This document shows positions 25,046 through 33,236 of a stretch of DNA of 64,000 nt, piece after piece. Under the pieces are notes generated by a model. The model did not search any database and was not told the origin of the DNA. It saw only the letters and a list, made by a program, of their open reading frames with translations. Source of the stretch: Bog-756 sp963727955 (GTDB taxonomy: Bacteria; Actinomycetota; Acidimicrobiia; Acidimicrobiales; RAAP-2); NCBI GenBank assembly GCA_963727955.1, contig CAVSII010000010.1, positions 186,001 to 250,000 of the forward strand, given 5' to 3'. The position numbers were made by a program, and so were the translations under genes. Position 1 is the first letter of the stretch. Every line of letters begins with the position of its first letter.

Positions 25046-26368
25046 AAGGCGCTTCAGGGTTCTCCGTGGGTAGCTACGTGCCCTGACGAGGAAGTGGCGG
25101 CATGATGCGGCCATGCGAGATACCGAGTTGTACCGCCAGCTGCTGGGGCTCGAGTCGCCGTGGGATGTGAGCCGGGTCGAACTGTCCGTCGAGGAGGGTC
25201 GGGTGGATGTGTGGACCGGCCATCCGAGGGGCGCTCGCTGGAGGTGCCCTGAGTGTGACCGGGAGCTGACGACCTATGACCACGCCGAGGAGCGGGCGTG
25301 GAGGCATCTCGACAGTCTCCAGTTCCTGACCTACCTCCATGCGCGGCCGCCACGGGTGAACTGTCCCGAGCATGGGGTGCGCCAGGTCCGCCTGCCGTGG
25401 GCGGAGCCGATGTCACGATTCACCAACCTGTTCGAGCGCATGGCGGTCGACGTGCTGAAAGAGTGTGATGTCCTCGGCGCCAGCCGGCTGCTGCGCACCA
25501 GCTGGGACGAGACCTGGCACCTGATGGAGCGGGCCGTGGCCCGGGGCCAGGCGGTCAAGGAGTTGGCCGTGCCCGGCCTGGTGGGCGTGGACGAGAAGGC
25601 GGCCGGACGGGGCCATGACTACATCACGGTGGTGAGCGACCTCGCCCGGGGCACGGTCGAATACCTGGCCGACGAGCGCAAAGAGTCCAGCCTGGATAGC
25701 TATTTCGACCGATTCAGCCCCGACCAGTTGGCCGGGGTCGAGGCGGTGGGCATGGACATGTGGGAGCCCTACGCCAACTCGGTGCGGTCCCACCTGGACG
25801 ACGCCGACGACAAGATCGTTTTCGACAGGTACCACGTCATGAAGAACGTGGTCGGTGCGGTCGACACCGTGCGCAAGAAGGAGAACCGAGCCCTTGTGGC
25901 CTCGGGCGACAAGTCCCTCACCGGATCCAAGTACCTGTGGCTCTACTCGGCGGAGAACCTCCCCGACCGCCACCACAGCCGCTTCGATGAGCTGCGAAGT
26001 GGTGACCTCAAGACCAGCCGGGCCTGGGCGATCAAGGAGAACCTCCGCTTCTTCTGGGAGTACCAGCGCCGAGGCTGGGCCGAGAAGCACTGGAAGAGCT
26101 GGTACTTCTGGGCGACCCATTCGCGACTGGACCCGATCATCCAGGTCGCCCGCACCCTTAAGCGTCACCTCCCAGGTCTGCTCGCCTTCTTCGAGCACCG
26201 GATCACCAGCGCAGGTGCAGAGGGGCTCAACTCACGGATCCAAGCCATCCGAGTTTCTGCACGTGGCTACCGCAACCGGGACAATTTCAAGACCGCCATC
26301 TACTTCCACTGCGGCGGACTCGACCTCTACCCTCAAACCCACTGACTTCCCGGAAGCGCCAATTTTAA
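25040..26368 (+). mobile_element. ISL3-family insertion sequence, copy 2 (element 25048-26360, with 8-bp target repeats)
   Basis: Same 1313-bp length, same ends and same orientation as copy 1. The 8-bp palindrome AATTTTAA flanks it on both sides (25040-25047 and 26361-26368). The right end of copy 1 and the left end of copy 2 are only nine bases apart. The flanks rebuild an original CTTAAATTTTAAATG target, which suggests copy 2 inserted first and copy 1 later entered the duplicated target on its left. Confidence 0.9.
25113..26345 (+). CDS. ISL3-family transposase, copy 2
   Basis: 410 residues, the same protein as copy 1 in every position compared: zinc finger, HTH and DDE domains are all intact, and the gene sits at the same offset (65 bases) from the left inverted repeat. 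Read-through from copy 1 across the nine-base junction is possible because both genes point the same way. No frameshift or stop is present. Confidence 0.92.
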   Translation: MRDTELYRQLLGLESPWDVSRVELSVEEGRVDVWTGHPRGARWRCPECDRELTTYDHAEERAWRHLDSLQFLTYLHARPPRVNCPEHGVRQVRLPWAEPMSRFTNLFERMAVDVLKECDVLGASRLLRTSWDETWHLMERAVARGQAVKELAVPGLVGVDEKAAGRGHDYITVVSDLARGTVEYLADERKESSLDSYFDRFSPDQLAGVEAVGMDMWEPYANSVRSHLDDADDKIVFDRYHVMKNVVGAVDTVRKKENRALVASGDKSLTGSKYLWLYSAENLPDRHHSRFDELRSGDLKTSRAWAIKENLRFFWEYQRRGWAEKHWKSWYFWATHSRLDPIIQVARTLKRHLPGLLAFFEHRITSAGAEGLNSRIQAIRVSARGYRNRDNFKTAIYFHCGGLDLYPQTH

Positions 26369-26730
26369 ATGAAGACCCTCCGAGCGCCCTCCCGGCTCCT
26401 CGATCAGATCGCCCGGATCCACCGATTTCTTCTCGGCGGGCCTCTCCTCCCGAATCCGGCACAGACTTTGCCGACGCTGCCGCTATGGCTCAGGACATCC
26501 TTGCGATGGAGGTCACCGACGAGGACGCACCAGCCCGACCCGAGAGCGGAGACCTGTCACCTCTCGCGGACACGGATGGTGTCCTCAGCGAGGATGGCCA
26601 ACGGTTCGATTCGGTGAACCCCCCCTCCTCCAAATGCTCCACTCTCTCCAGATTTCTTTACCGCGCCACGACCGCGAAAGCGGTTCAGACGAACCCGCTG
26701 ACTGCTCGTCCCTTGGCACCCGTTCCTACG
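26369..26730. other. Intergenic stretch right of the IS pair (362 bp)
   Basis: No recognised gene. A plus-strand frame (26485-26751) opens at ATGGCTCAGGAC and encodes 88 residues with a plausible acidic first half (MEVTDEDAPARPESGDL), but it lacks a ribosome binding site and overlaps the 3' end of moaC, so I do not call it. Rejoining the flanks at the target site puts a TAA in that frame, so the insertion did not split an ORF there. Confidence 0.45.
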
Positions 26731-27225
26731 TCACATCGGTCGGTGCAGTGAGTCCCTTTTCCAGACGCCGGAAGTTCCACCCGACTTCTCCCACAGCATG
26801 AGCTCACCGATGCTCATGGTTCTGTCGGCCGTCTTGCACATGTCATAGACGGTCAGAGCGGCGATGGCGCATGCGGTCATCGCCTCCATCTCGACACCCG
26901 TGCGATCGACCGCCTCGACTTTGGCCTCCACCTCGACGTAGTCATCGCCGATGGTGAAATCCACGTGCACCGCCCCCACTAGCAGCGGATGGCACATAGG
27001 GACCAGGTCTGCCGTCCGCTTGGCGGCCTGGATTCCTGCAACACGTGCTGCCGCCAAGACGTCGCCCTTGGTGATGGCGTTGGTCGCCACCTTCGCCGTG
27101 GTTTCGGGCCTCATCACCACCTTGCAGCGGGCCAGGGCGCGGCGGTGGGTGGCTTCCTTGGGCGAAACATCCACCATGCGGGTACCGCTGAACGGATCGA
27201 GGTGGCTCAGACTCCGGTCTGTCAT
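26731..27225 (-). CDS. moaC: MoaC, cyclic pyranopterin monophosphate synthase
   Basis: 164 residues from the ATG at 27225. Cytoplasmic enzyme that, after MoaA, converts 3',8-cyclo-GTP to cyclic pyranopterin monophosphate in molybdenum cofactor synthesis. Family sequences are clear: HLDPFSGTRMVDVSPKEAT, KGDVLAAARVAGIQAAKRT, the active-site LVPMCHPL, and VEMEAMTACAIAALTVYDM followed by the conserved Lys of CKTAD. The frame extends upstream to 27384, but that part is promoter and overlaps the divergent FmdB gene. A TACACT -10 box lies 27 bases upstream. No other moa gene is adjacent. Confidence 0.93.
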   Translation of the reverse strand: MTDRSLSHLDPFSGTRMVDVSPKEATHRRALARCKVVMRPETTAKVATNAITKGDVLAAARVAGIQAAKRTADLVPMCHPLLVGAVHVDFTIGDDYVEVEAKVEAVDRTGVEMEAMTACAIAALTVYDMCKTADRTMSIGELMLWEKSGGTSGVWKRDSLHRPM

Positions 27226-27252
27226 CAGGCTGTCCCGTCCCTCACGGACCAC

Positions 27253-27258
27253 AGTGTA
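27253..27258 (-). promoter_or_regulatory. -10 box TACACT of moaC
   Basis: On the minus strand TACACT (TANNNT type) ends 27 bases before the moaC ATG, leaving a short leader with a GGGAC purine stretch as possible ribosome binding site. Confidence 0.4.
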
Positions 27259-27346
27259 CGGGATGTCGGTCCTCGAGGACGGGATTGGCACTCTCTTGAC
27301 TAGACTGCCAATCTGACACTGCAATGGATCGGGAGGAACAACCCAC

Positions 27347-27748
27347 TTGCCCACGTATGAGTACCGCTGCGACGAATGCAGCAAAAATTTCGATGTCGTG
27401 CAGTCGTTTCACGACGACCCTTTGACCACCTGCCCGACATGCGGTGCCCCGGTCAAGAAGATCTTCGGAAATGTCGGGATCGTCTTCAAGGGAAGCGGCT
27501 TCTACAAGACAGATAGTCGCGGCGGAGGTGGCAAGAAATCGGAGACAGGTGACGCCGGGTCGGATGATTCGAGCTCCAAGGGCTCCGAATCCAGCGACAA
27601 TGGCTCTCCCACGAGGCCAACCAAGGAACAGACCCCGTCAGAGCCAAACACATCGAATGGCTCTGGATCGTCCTCCGGACCTGACAACAAGAAGGCCACG
27701 CCGGCACCAGCCCGCGCTCCGGCACCGGCGAAGCCATCAACCGACTGA
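27347..27748 (+). CDS. FmdB-family zinc-ribbon protein with low-complexity tail
   Basis: 133 residues. The first 45 are the FmdB/CxxC_CxxC_SSSS zinc ribbon: MPTYEYRCDECSKNF and TTCPTCGAPVKKIF, with Cys8, Cys11, Cys29 and Cys32, followed by VGIVFKGSGFYKTD, typical of the family. The rest is a disordered Ser/Gly/Pro/Ala tail. The TTG start is supported by GGGAGGA about ten bases upstream. FmdB was named as a putative regulator of formamidase, but the true role of these short proteins is unknown. Divergent from moaC. Confidence 0.88.
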   Translation: MPTYEYRCDECSKNFDVVQSFHDDPLTTCPTCGAPVKKIFGNVGIVFKGSGFYKTDSRGGGGKKSETGDAGSDDSSSKGSESSDNGSPTRPTKEQTPSEPNTSNGSGSSSGPDNKKATPAPARAPAPAKPSTD

Positions 27749-27887
27749 CCCGCCATTGACGGGCTTGGTGCATCACCAGCCTGGCCGTCGTCCTGAGCTC
27801 GGGCAGACAACCAAAGGATCTTCTTACGTACAGTTGGGCGCGAGAAACCTGTAAACAAAAGCCTCGCCAAAACGCGCACCTTGCCCT

Positions 27888-27893
27888 TACAAT
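27888..27893 (+). promoter_or_regulatory. -10 box TACAAT of the leaderless second pilT gene
   Basis: TACAAT is close to the consensus -10 and ends six bases before the GTG at 27900. There is no ribosome binding site, so this is among the best leaderless promoters in the window. Confidence 0.55.
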
Positions 27894-27899
27894 GGTCCC

Positions 27900-29012
27900 G
27901 TGGACAGGACTGATCTCGATCGAATACTGGTGACGCTGGCCGAGCTCGATGGCTCCGACCTTCATATCAAGGCGGGGGCGCCCCCGCGTTTACGTGTGGC
28001 CGGGGCCCTGCGCACGCTCGACGATGAGCCCTCGTTCACCGAACAGGAGACGCGTGACCTGGCCGAATCGATCATGTCGCCGCCGATTCTCGACATCTTC
28101 AACAAACACCACGAAGTGGACTTTGCCTACAGCCTCTCCGGAACTGGGCGCTTTCGGGTCAATGCCTACTATCAACGGTCCTCGGTGGCGCTGGCCATGC
28201 GACGGATCCGCTCTTCGGCTGCCACCGCCTCTGAGCTGGGACTTCCCGAGGTCGTCGATCGGCTCGCGGAGGAGATGCGCGGTCTCGTGTTGGTGACAGG
28301 TCCGACCGGGTCGGGCAAGACCACCACGCTCGCAGCCATGGTCAATCACATCAACCACATGCGTTCGTGTCACGTGGTGACGATTGAGGATCCCGTCGAG
28401 TTCCTTCACCATGACGACCTTGCCGCCATCGATCAGCGCGAGGTCGGCTTTGATACCGACACCTTCGCCTCTGCGATGCGCGTCGTATTGAGACAGGATC
28501 CCGATGTCATTCTCGTGGGCGAGATGAGGGATACCGAAACCGTTTCCGCAGCACTGACCGCCGCAGAGACGGGGCACCTCGTCTTTTCGACCCTCCACAC
28601 CATCAACGCCACGGAGTCCATCAACCGAATCGTGGATTTCTTCCCCACCCACCAGCAGTCTCAGATTCGGCTGACTCTTTCCGGATCATTGAAGGGGATC
28701 GTCTGCCAAAGGCTCATACCCACGGCGGACGGCAAGAACCGCGTACCTGTTCTGGAAGTGCTCGTGTCCAACGGGCGGGTTCAACAGGCGATCGTCGATC
28801 CGCTTCTCACCAGCGACATCCAAGCCATCGTGGCCGATGGGGAGTACTACGGGATGAGGACCTTCGACCAGTCGTTGGTCCAGCTCATCGTCGACGGAGC
28901 CGTGGAACTGGAAGAAGCTATGAACGCGGCCACCAATCCTCATGACCTGAAGGTGATGCTGGAGCGTCAAGGCATACTGAAGACCGGACATCTGGCTGCC
29001 AATTCGGTCTGA
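27900..29012 (+). CDS. PilT/PilU-like type IV pilus ATPase, second paralogue
   Basis: 370-residue secretion ATPase of ordinary PilT length with no MshEN domain. It begins LVTLAELDGSDLHIKAGAPP, with Walker A GPTGSGKT (134-141), DPDVILVGEMRDTETV and GHLVFSTLHTINA. The retraction motif AIRNLIRE is replaced by GRVQQAIVDPLLTSD, so it is PilU-like or otherwise diverged. Strong similarity to the ATPase core of the operon-encoded PilT shows these are paralogues. It opens a plus-strand run leading to the pilM-pilN fusion and pilO, with a 325-bp gap. Expressed from a leaderless promoter. Confidence 0.9.
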   Translation: MDRTDLDRILVTLAELDGSDLHIKAGAPPRLRVAGALRTLDDEPSFTEQETRDLAESIMSPPILDIFNKHHEVDFAYSLSGTGRFRVNAYYQRSSVALAMRRIRSSAATASELGLPEVVDRLAEEMRGLVLVTGPTGSGKTTTLAAMVNHINHMRSCHVVTIEDPVEFLHHDDLAAIDQREVGFDTDTFASAMRVVLRQDPDVILVGEMRDTETVSAALTAAETGHLVFSTLHTINATESINRIVDFFPTHQQSQIRLTLSGSLKGIVCQRLIPTADGKNRVPVLEVLVSNGRVQQAIVDPLLTSDIQAIVADGEYYGMRTFDQSLVQLIVDGAVELEEAMNAATNPHDLKVMLERQGILKTGHLAANSV

Positions 29013-29337
29013 CTCGCTCAGCCGGTCGCATTTCCGCAGACCTGCTTTGATCCCAGCTTCGAAGAGGCCATTCTCCTTCGCGGTGCACCTCATCTCGTCC
29101 GGTCTCCAAGACCAAGCTAGCTCCGTTCCGCCGTCTGGCCCAGGGCTCTGAGCTCCCAGAGTGAACTGGATGTCCCTGGCCCGTCGGGTCACAGGGTGTT
29201 GGGTCAACGAGCGGCTACAGACAACCTCAAGGTGGGGGCTATTCCGTCCGATAGATCTTCGTAGCGTCTGGTGCACTGTGACAACGCAGTGTTCCGTCCA
29301 TAGCCGTCATTAGCAGGTACGTCAGGGGAGCATCTTC
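29013..29337. other. Intergenic region upstream of pilM-pilN (325 bp)
   Basis: No gene is supported. Just before the pilM ATG lies CAGGGGAGCATCTTC, a good ribosome binding site. A short inverted repeat CACTG...CAGTG occurs near 29274-29292 on the likely promoter side. The first 200 bases show nothing recognisable. Confidence 0.45.
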
Positions 29338-31047
29338 ATGGCACAGCTGACCGTTGGTCTCGACATCGGCACAAGCGCGGTGCGAGCCGCCGAAATCGAT
29401 GTCGCCCATGCCCGCCCGGTTCTCCACACGTACGGCCAGGTCGGACTTCCTCCCGGCTCGTTGGTCGATGGCGAAATCCGTGACATCTCCGCGGTCACCG
29501 AGTCGATTGTCAAGCTGTGGAAAAACGGACAATTCTCAAGTACCTCGGTGATCGTCGGAATCGCCGGGCTGCGGGCAATCACCCGTGAAATTGACCTGCC
29601 CTACGTCCCAGACGATGAAGTGGACAGCGCTGTTCGCTTCCAGTCTGAGGAGGTCATTCCCTTCCCACCGGATCAGACCATCCTCTCCTCTCAAGTTCTT
29701 GCCGACTACACCTCGTCCGAGGGCGACAAGATGCGTAGAGTCCTCGTGGCCGCCGCCCACGTCGATCTCGTCAACGCCGTAATCGACGCAGTGGAAAAAG
29801 CAGGGCTCACGGTTGAAGGCGTCGACCTGATCTCCTCCGCCCTGGTGCGCGCCGTTGGCGGTCAAGAGGCTTCAGAGCAACCGGAAGCCATCGTGTCGGT
29901 CGGCGCCGGACTCACCGTTGTCGTTGTCCACCAACAGGGACGTCCCCAGTTCGTCCGGACCATCGGTTCAGGCGGAAATGCCACAACGGCTTCTGTGTCG
30001 GCCGCTCTCGACCTGCCGATATCCGATGCAGAGGGCGTCAAACGGCGGATCGGCGAATCCAGTGCCCAGATACAGGCGGCAGAGCGCGCCGCACAGTCAA
30101 GCATGACCGAGCTGGTCGGAGAGATCCGCAACTCGATTCAGTACTTCGCCTCGCTGCCCGGCCGGCTGCCCGTCTCACGTGTCCTGGTCACCGGAGGTGG
30201 CTCGGAGCTCGTCGGCTTGCTGCCGATGCTGGAAGCCCAGGTTCGACTTCCCGTCATGACCGTGTCGCCGCTCACCCGCCTCGATACATCCCGCTTGGAT
30301 CTGAACGAAGAGCAGGCCGCCGAGGTCGGATCCGTGCTGGCCACACCCATCGGACTCGCCCTCCCCGAGCCTGATAAGGCGGTCAAAAAGTTCAACCTCA
30401 TCCCGCCCGAGGTGGCTAAGCGGATGAGGATGCGGAAGGTGCAGGAACGCACCCTTCTAGCCAGCGTGGCCGTCCTCATCCTGCTGGCACTGTTCGGTGG
30501 CTGGAAGTTCTACCAGGTGCACAAAGCGCAGAACACAGTGGACGGCATTCAGCAGAACATCGCCACGCTCAACGCACAGATCCCCAAGTACGACCTGGTC
30601 GTCGCGGCCAACAGCGCCTATACGGCCGGTGAAAACCGCCGAGCGTCGGTTCTCAATTCGGCGGTCGACTGGCCGTTGGCACTGAGCAACCTCATCTCCA
30701 TCACTCCGCCCAACGCCAAGGTCCTCACGTTCACCGGAGCAGCCACCTCCGCATCGAAAACGACTGCTGGTGCTGAAGCCTCCACGGCCTCGCAACCCGT
30801 GTCCACTTCCTCGGTATCCAGTGCTCCTACCTCGGCGGCAATCGGGACAATCCAGCTCGATGTCAACGGACCGGGACCAAGTCTCTCGATATCGGAAGCG
30901 TGGATCGATGCTGTCGCCGGATCGCAGCTCTTCGCCAATCCTCTGCAAGGGGCGACGGTCGTGAACGCTGACACCAGTATCAGTTTCCCGTTCTCGATCT
31001 CTGTCACTCCAAATGCCAGTCTCGACAAGAATGCGAGCCTCAAATGA
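29338..31047 (+). CDS. pilM: PilM-PilN fusion protein of the type IV pilus alignment complex
   Basis: 569 residues combining two normally separate proteins. Residues 1-345 are PilM, an actin-like ATP-binding protein: LTVGLDIGTSAVRAAEID at the start, AVRFQSEEVIPFPPDQ, and a phosphate-2-like VLVTGGGSELVGLLPMLE. Residues 348-569 are PilN: the motif KKFNLIPPE (350-358, equivalent to the INLLP peptide through which PilN binds PilM), one membrane helix (about 372-388), coiled coil, and an extracytoplasmic ferredoxin-like domain with a Ser/Thr/Ala-rich insert. The ATG follows GGGGAG. It overlaps pilO by four bases. Confidence 0.88.
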   Translation: MAQLTVGLDIGTSAVRAAEIDVAHARPVLHTYGQVGLPPGSLVDGEIRDISAVTESIVKLWKNGQFSSTSVIVGIAGLRAITREIDLPYVPDDEVDSAVRFQSEEVIPFPPDQTILSSQVLADYTSSEGDKMRRVLVAAAHVDLVNAVIDAVEKAGLTVEGVDLISSALVRAVGGQEASEQPEAIVSVGAGLTVVVVHQQGRPQFVRTIGSGGNATTASVSAALDLPISDAEGVKRRIGESSAQIQAAERAAQSSMTELVGEIRNSIQYFASLPGRLPVSRVLVTGGGSELVGLLPMLEAQVRLPVMTVSPLTRLDTSRLDLNEEQAAEVGSVLATPIGLALPEPDKAVKKFNLIPPEVAKRMRMRKVQERTLLASVAVLILLALFGGWKFYQVHKAQNTVDGIQQNIATLNAQIPKYDLVVAANSAYTAGENRRASVLNSAVDWPLALSNLISITPPNAKVLTFTGAATSASKTTAGAEASTASQPVSTSSVSSAPTSAAIGTIQLDVNGPGPSLSISEAWIDAVAGSQLFANPLQGATVVNADTSISFPFSISVTPNASLDKNASLK

Positions 31048-31805
31048 ACACCGTCCGTGAGTACCGCACTCCTTTGATGATCGGCGCCGGCGCCCTCGTC
31101 GTCGCTCTCATCCTGTGGGCCGTTCTCATCTCGCCACAGTCCTCCAAGTTGTCGAACCTTCAAGGGCAGGAGACCCAACTCCAGGGGCAGGAGACGGCGC
31201 TGCAGGTCAAGTTGGCGTCTCTCAGGTCGGAGAAGCAGAGCCTTACCAAGAGCTGCGCCGACCTCGAGAAGATCGCTACGGAGATCCCCAGTGTCGAGAA
31301 CCCCACCGACATTGATGCCGAAGAGTCATCGTTCGAGAGTCAGTTCAACGGTCTGGCTGCTTCGTCCGGCGTTTCGCTCAGCCAGTTCAGCGGCTTCGCT
31401 CCCGCATCCAGCACCGCCGCGGCTCCGCCCGTCGCCTCCGGGTCAGCCGCTACGCACGCCACACCCGCTGGCGTCGTAGCCGTGCCCACCACGCTGACGG
31501 TCACCGGTAACTACGGCCAGATGACCTCCTTCGTCAAGGGACTCGACAGCTTCCCCCGTCTCTTCATCATTCAGACCTTCGATCTCAACTACGGAACTAC
31601 GGCAGCTTCCGCTTCGGGATCGTCCGGCGGTGACACGGCTGCGGGTTCGGGGACCGGCTCGCAAACGACACCTTTGTGGGTGGGAGGATCGGCCAGCGGG
31701 CCTTCGGCTGGGCCCTATAGCCTCTCCATCGAGGGTTCGATCTACTACACCACAGCGCCAAATGCCCTGGCCGCCTGCACGAAAGCCACTTCAACGATCA
31801 AGTAA
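31044..31805 (+). CDS. pilO: PilO-like type IV pilus alignment protein
   Basis: 253-residue bitopic membrane protein: short basic N terminus, one membrane helix (LMIGAGALVVALILWAVLI), a coiled coil (about 33-80) with a QGQETQLQGQETALQ repeat, then a globular part with LTVTGNYGQMTSFVKGLDSFPRLFIIQ, which is the PilO signature. Two long Ser/Gly/Ala/Thr insertions lie in the globular part. It follows pilM-pilN with an ATGA overlap, so the PilMNO complex is made from one message. PilP and the PilQ secretin are absent, as expected for a monoderm. Confidence 0.85.
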   Translation: MNTVREYRTPLMIGAGALVVALILWAVLISPQSSKLSNLQGQETQLQGQETALQVKLASLRSEKQSLTKSCADLEKIATEIPSVENPTDIDAEESSFESQFNGLAASSGVSLSQFSGFAPASSTAAAPPVASGSAATHATPAGVVAVPTTLTVTGNYGQMTSFVKGLDSFPRLFIIQTFDLNYGTTAASASGSSGGDTAAGSGTGSQTTPLWVGGSASGPSAGPYSLSIEGSIYYTTAPNALAACTKATSTIK

Positions 31806-31827
31806 GGGGCGGACGCAGTGCTGGAGA

Positions 31828-33236
31828 TCAGATCCCGCTGATCTGCATGTCACCAAAGGCCAGAGTCTGACCGGCGGCGATACCGGGAAGCCACTCCACA
31901 TCGGCGCCCACAACCAGCACCGACTGGAGCATCCGCTGCAGGGTCGAAGCCACGGTGATCTCGCGGACCGGTTCGGCCAGACGCCCCTCTCGGATCATCA
32001 GGCCCTCGGCGCCCACCGAGAAATCGCCACTGATCGGGTTCACCCCCGAGTGGACCCCGGTCATCGACTGGACGAACAGCCCCTCCCCCACCGCTGCCAA
32101 CACGGCTTCTTCGTCAAAGCCCTCCGGCCCCGGCGCCACGGTGAGGGCCCGACACCCCGGCCGCGGTGTGCCGGCAAAGCCCACCGCGCACGGCCGAGCC
32201 GGTGGAACGGACGCCCGCACGGGAGGCTGACACCGTGTCGTACAGGAATCCCCGCAGCACACCGGCGTCGATGAGCACATTGCGGCGGCAGGCCAGACCC
32301 TCGGCGTCGTAGGCGGCGGCACCGTAGGCCCGTGGGTCGGTGGGGTCGTCGACCAGGGTGAGGACGGTGTCGCCCACCTGCTCGCCGACACGGCCGGCAA
32401 AGAAGGACCGGCCCTTGTCCACCGCCTCGCCCGACAGGGCACCGGAGACGACCGACAGCACGGTGGTCGCCGCCCTCCGGTCGAACACCACCGTCTGGCG
32501 TCCGGAGGGACCCTTGGTGGCGCCGAGCAACCGCACCGCCCGGGTGACGGCGTCGTCGGTGGCCCGGTCGGGGTCGAGGCCTTCGAACCCGCGGCTGACA
32601 CTGAACCCGCCACCGGTCTGGCTGCCGTCCCCCTCACCGGCGATGACCGACACCGATATGTAGCCGGAGGTCTTGCGGCTGGCGGCACGCATGCCGGTGG
32701 TCGAGACCAGCGCCATCTCGACCGAGCCGTCGCCGTAGTCGGCATGGTCGACCTGACGGACACGCGCGTCGGCGGCCCGGGCTTGCGCCTCCAGAGCCAG
32801 GGCCAGCTCCACCTTGGCCGTGGTCGGGACTGACGCCAGCCCTTCGTCCCAGAGGTCGAGCACGACCGCCGGCACCCCGTCGGGAACAGCCAGGGCCACA
32901 TGGTCGTCGGGGGTGGCGAACGAGGCATTGTCGCGGGCCTCAGCCAGAGTCTCCTCCAACACCGACGGGTCGAGCGAACCGGCCCAGGCGAAACCCAGCC
33001 GGTGGTCGGAGATCACCCGGATGCCGATGCCGGCCGAGGTGGCCGATGTCAATGATTCGACTTCCCCGTCGTAGGCGCGGATGTCGGTCTCGTCGCCGCG
33101 GGCGACGTACACCTCCACCTCCTCGCCGGTGCGGGCCCATCCCGCCACCCGCTCGGCCAGCGCCGTCAGATCGTCCGGCTCGGACCGGCGGACCGTCGGT
33201 GCCTACATCGCCCCGGGTATCAGTGACCGTGCTCAT
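31828..33236 (-). CDS. pmbA: PmbA/TldE-like protease subunit with two apparent frameshifts
   Basis: The coding sequence is spread over three frames. ATG 33236 overlaps the tldD stop; within about 60 bases (33176-33195) the family sequence moves to a second frame (DDLTALAERVAGWARTGEEV), continues to VRSTGSAVRGG, then near 32180-32185 moves to a third frame (FAGTPRPGCRALTVAPG to the stop at 31828). Removing one base at each point restores a normal PmbA of about 460 residues. With TldD, PmbA forms a metalloprotease that matures modified peptides. Both shifts are one-base insertions next to short G/C runs, so sequence error is likely; a real pseudogene cannot be excluded. Confidence 0.78.

Noticed and set aside
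23462..26730. Idea that the tandem IS split a protein-coding gene
   Set aside because: When the flanks are rejoined at the target, the open frame on the right meets a TAA (23718-23720), and no family sequence is seen on either side; the target is an AT-rich intergenic palindrome.
26485..26751. Plausible 88-codon plus-strand ORF right of the IS pair
   Set aside because: No ribosome binding site or -10 box, overlaps moaC, and no recognisable family; kept only as a note in the intergenic entry.
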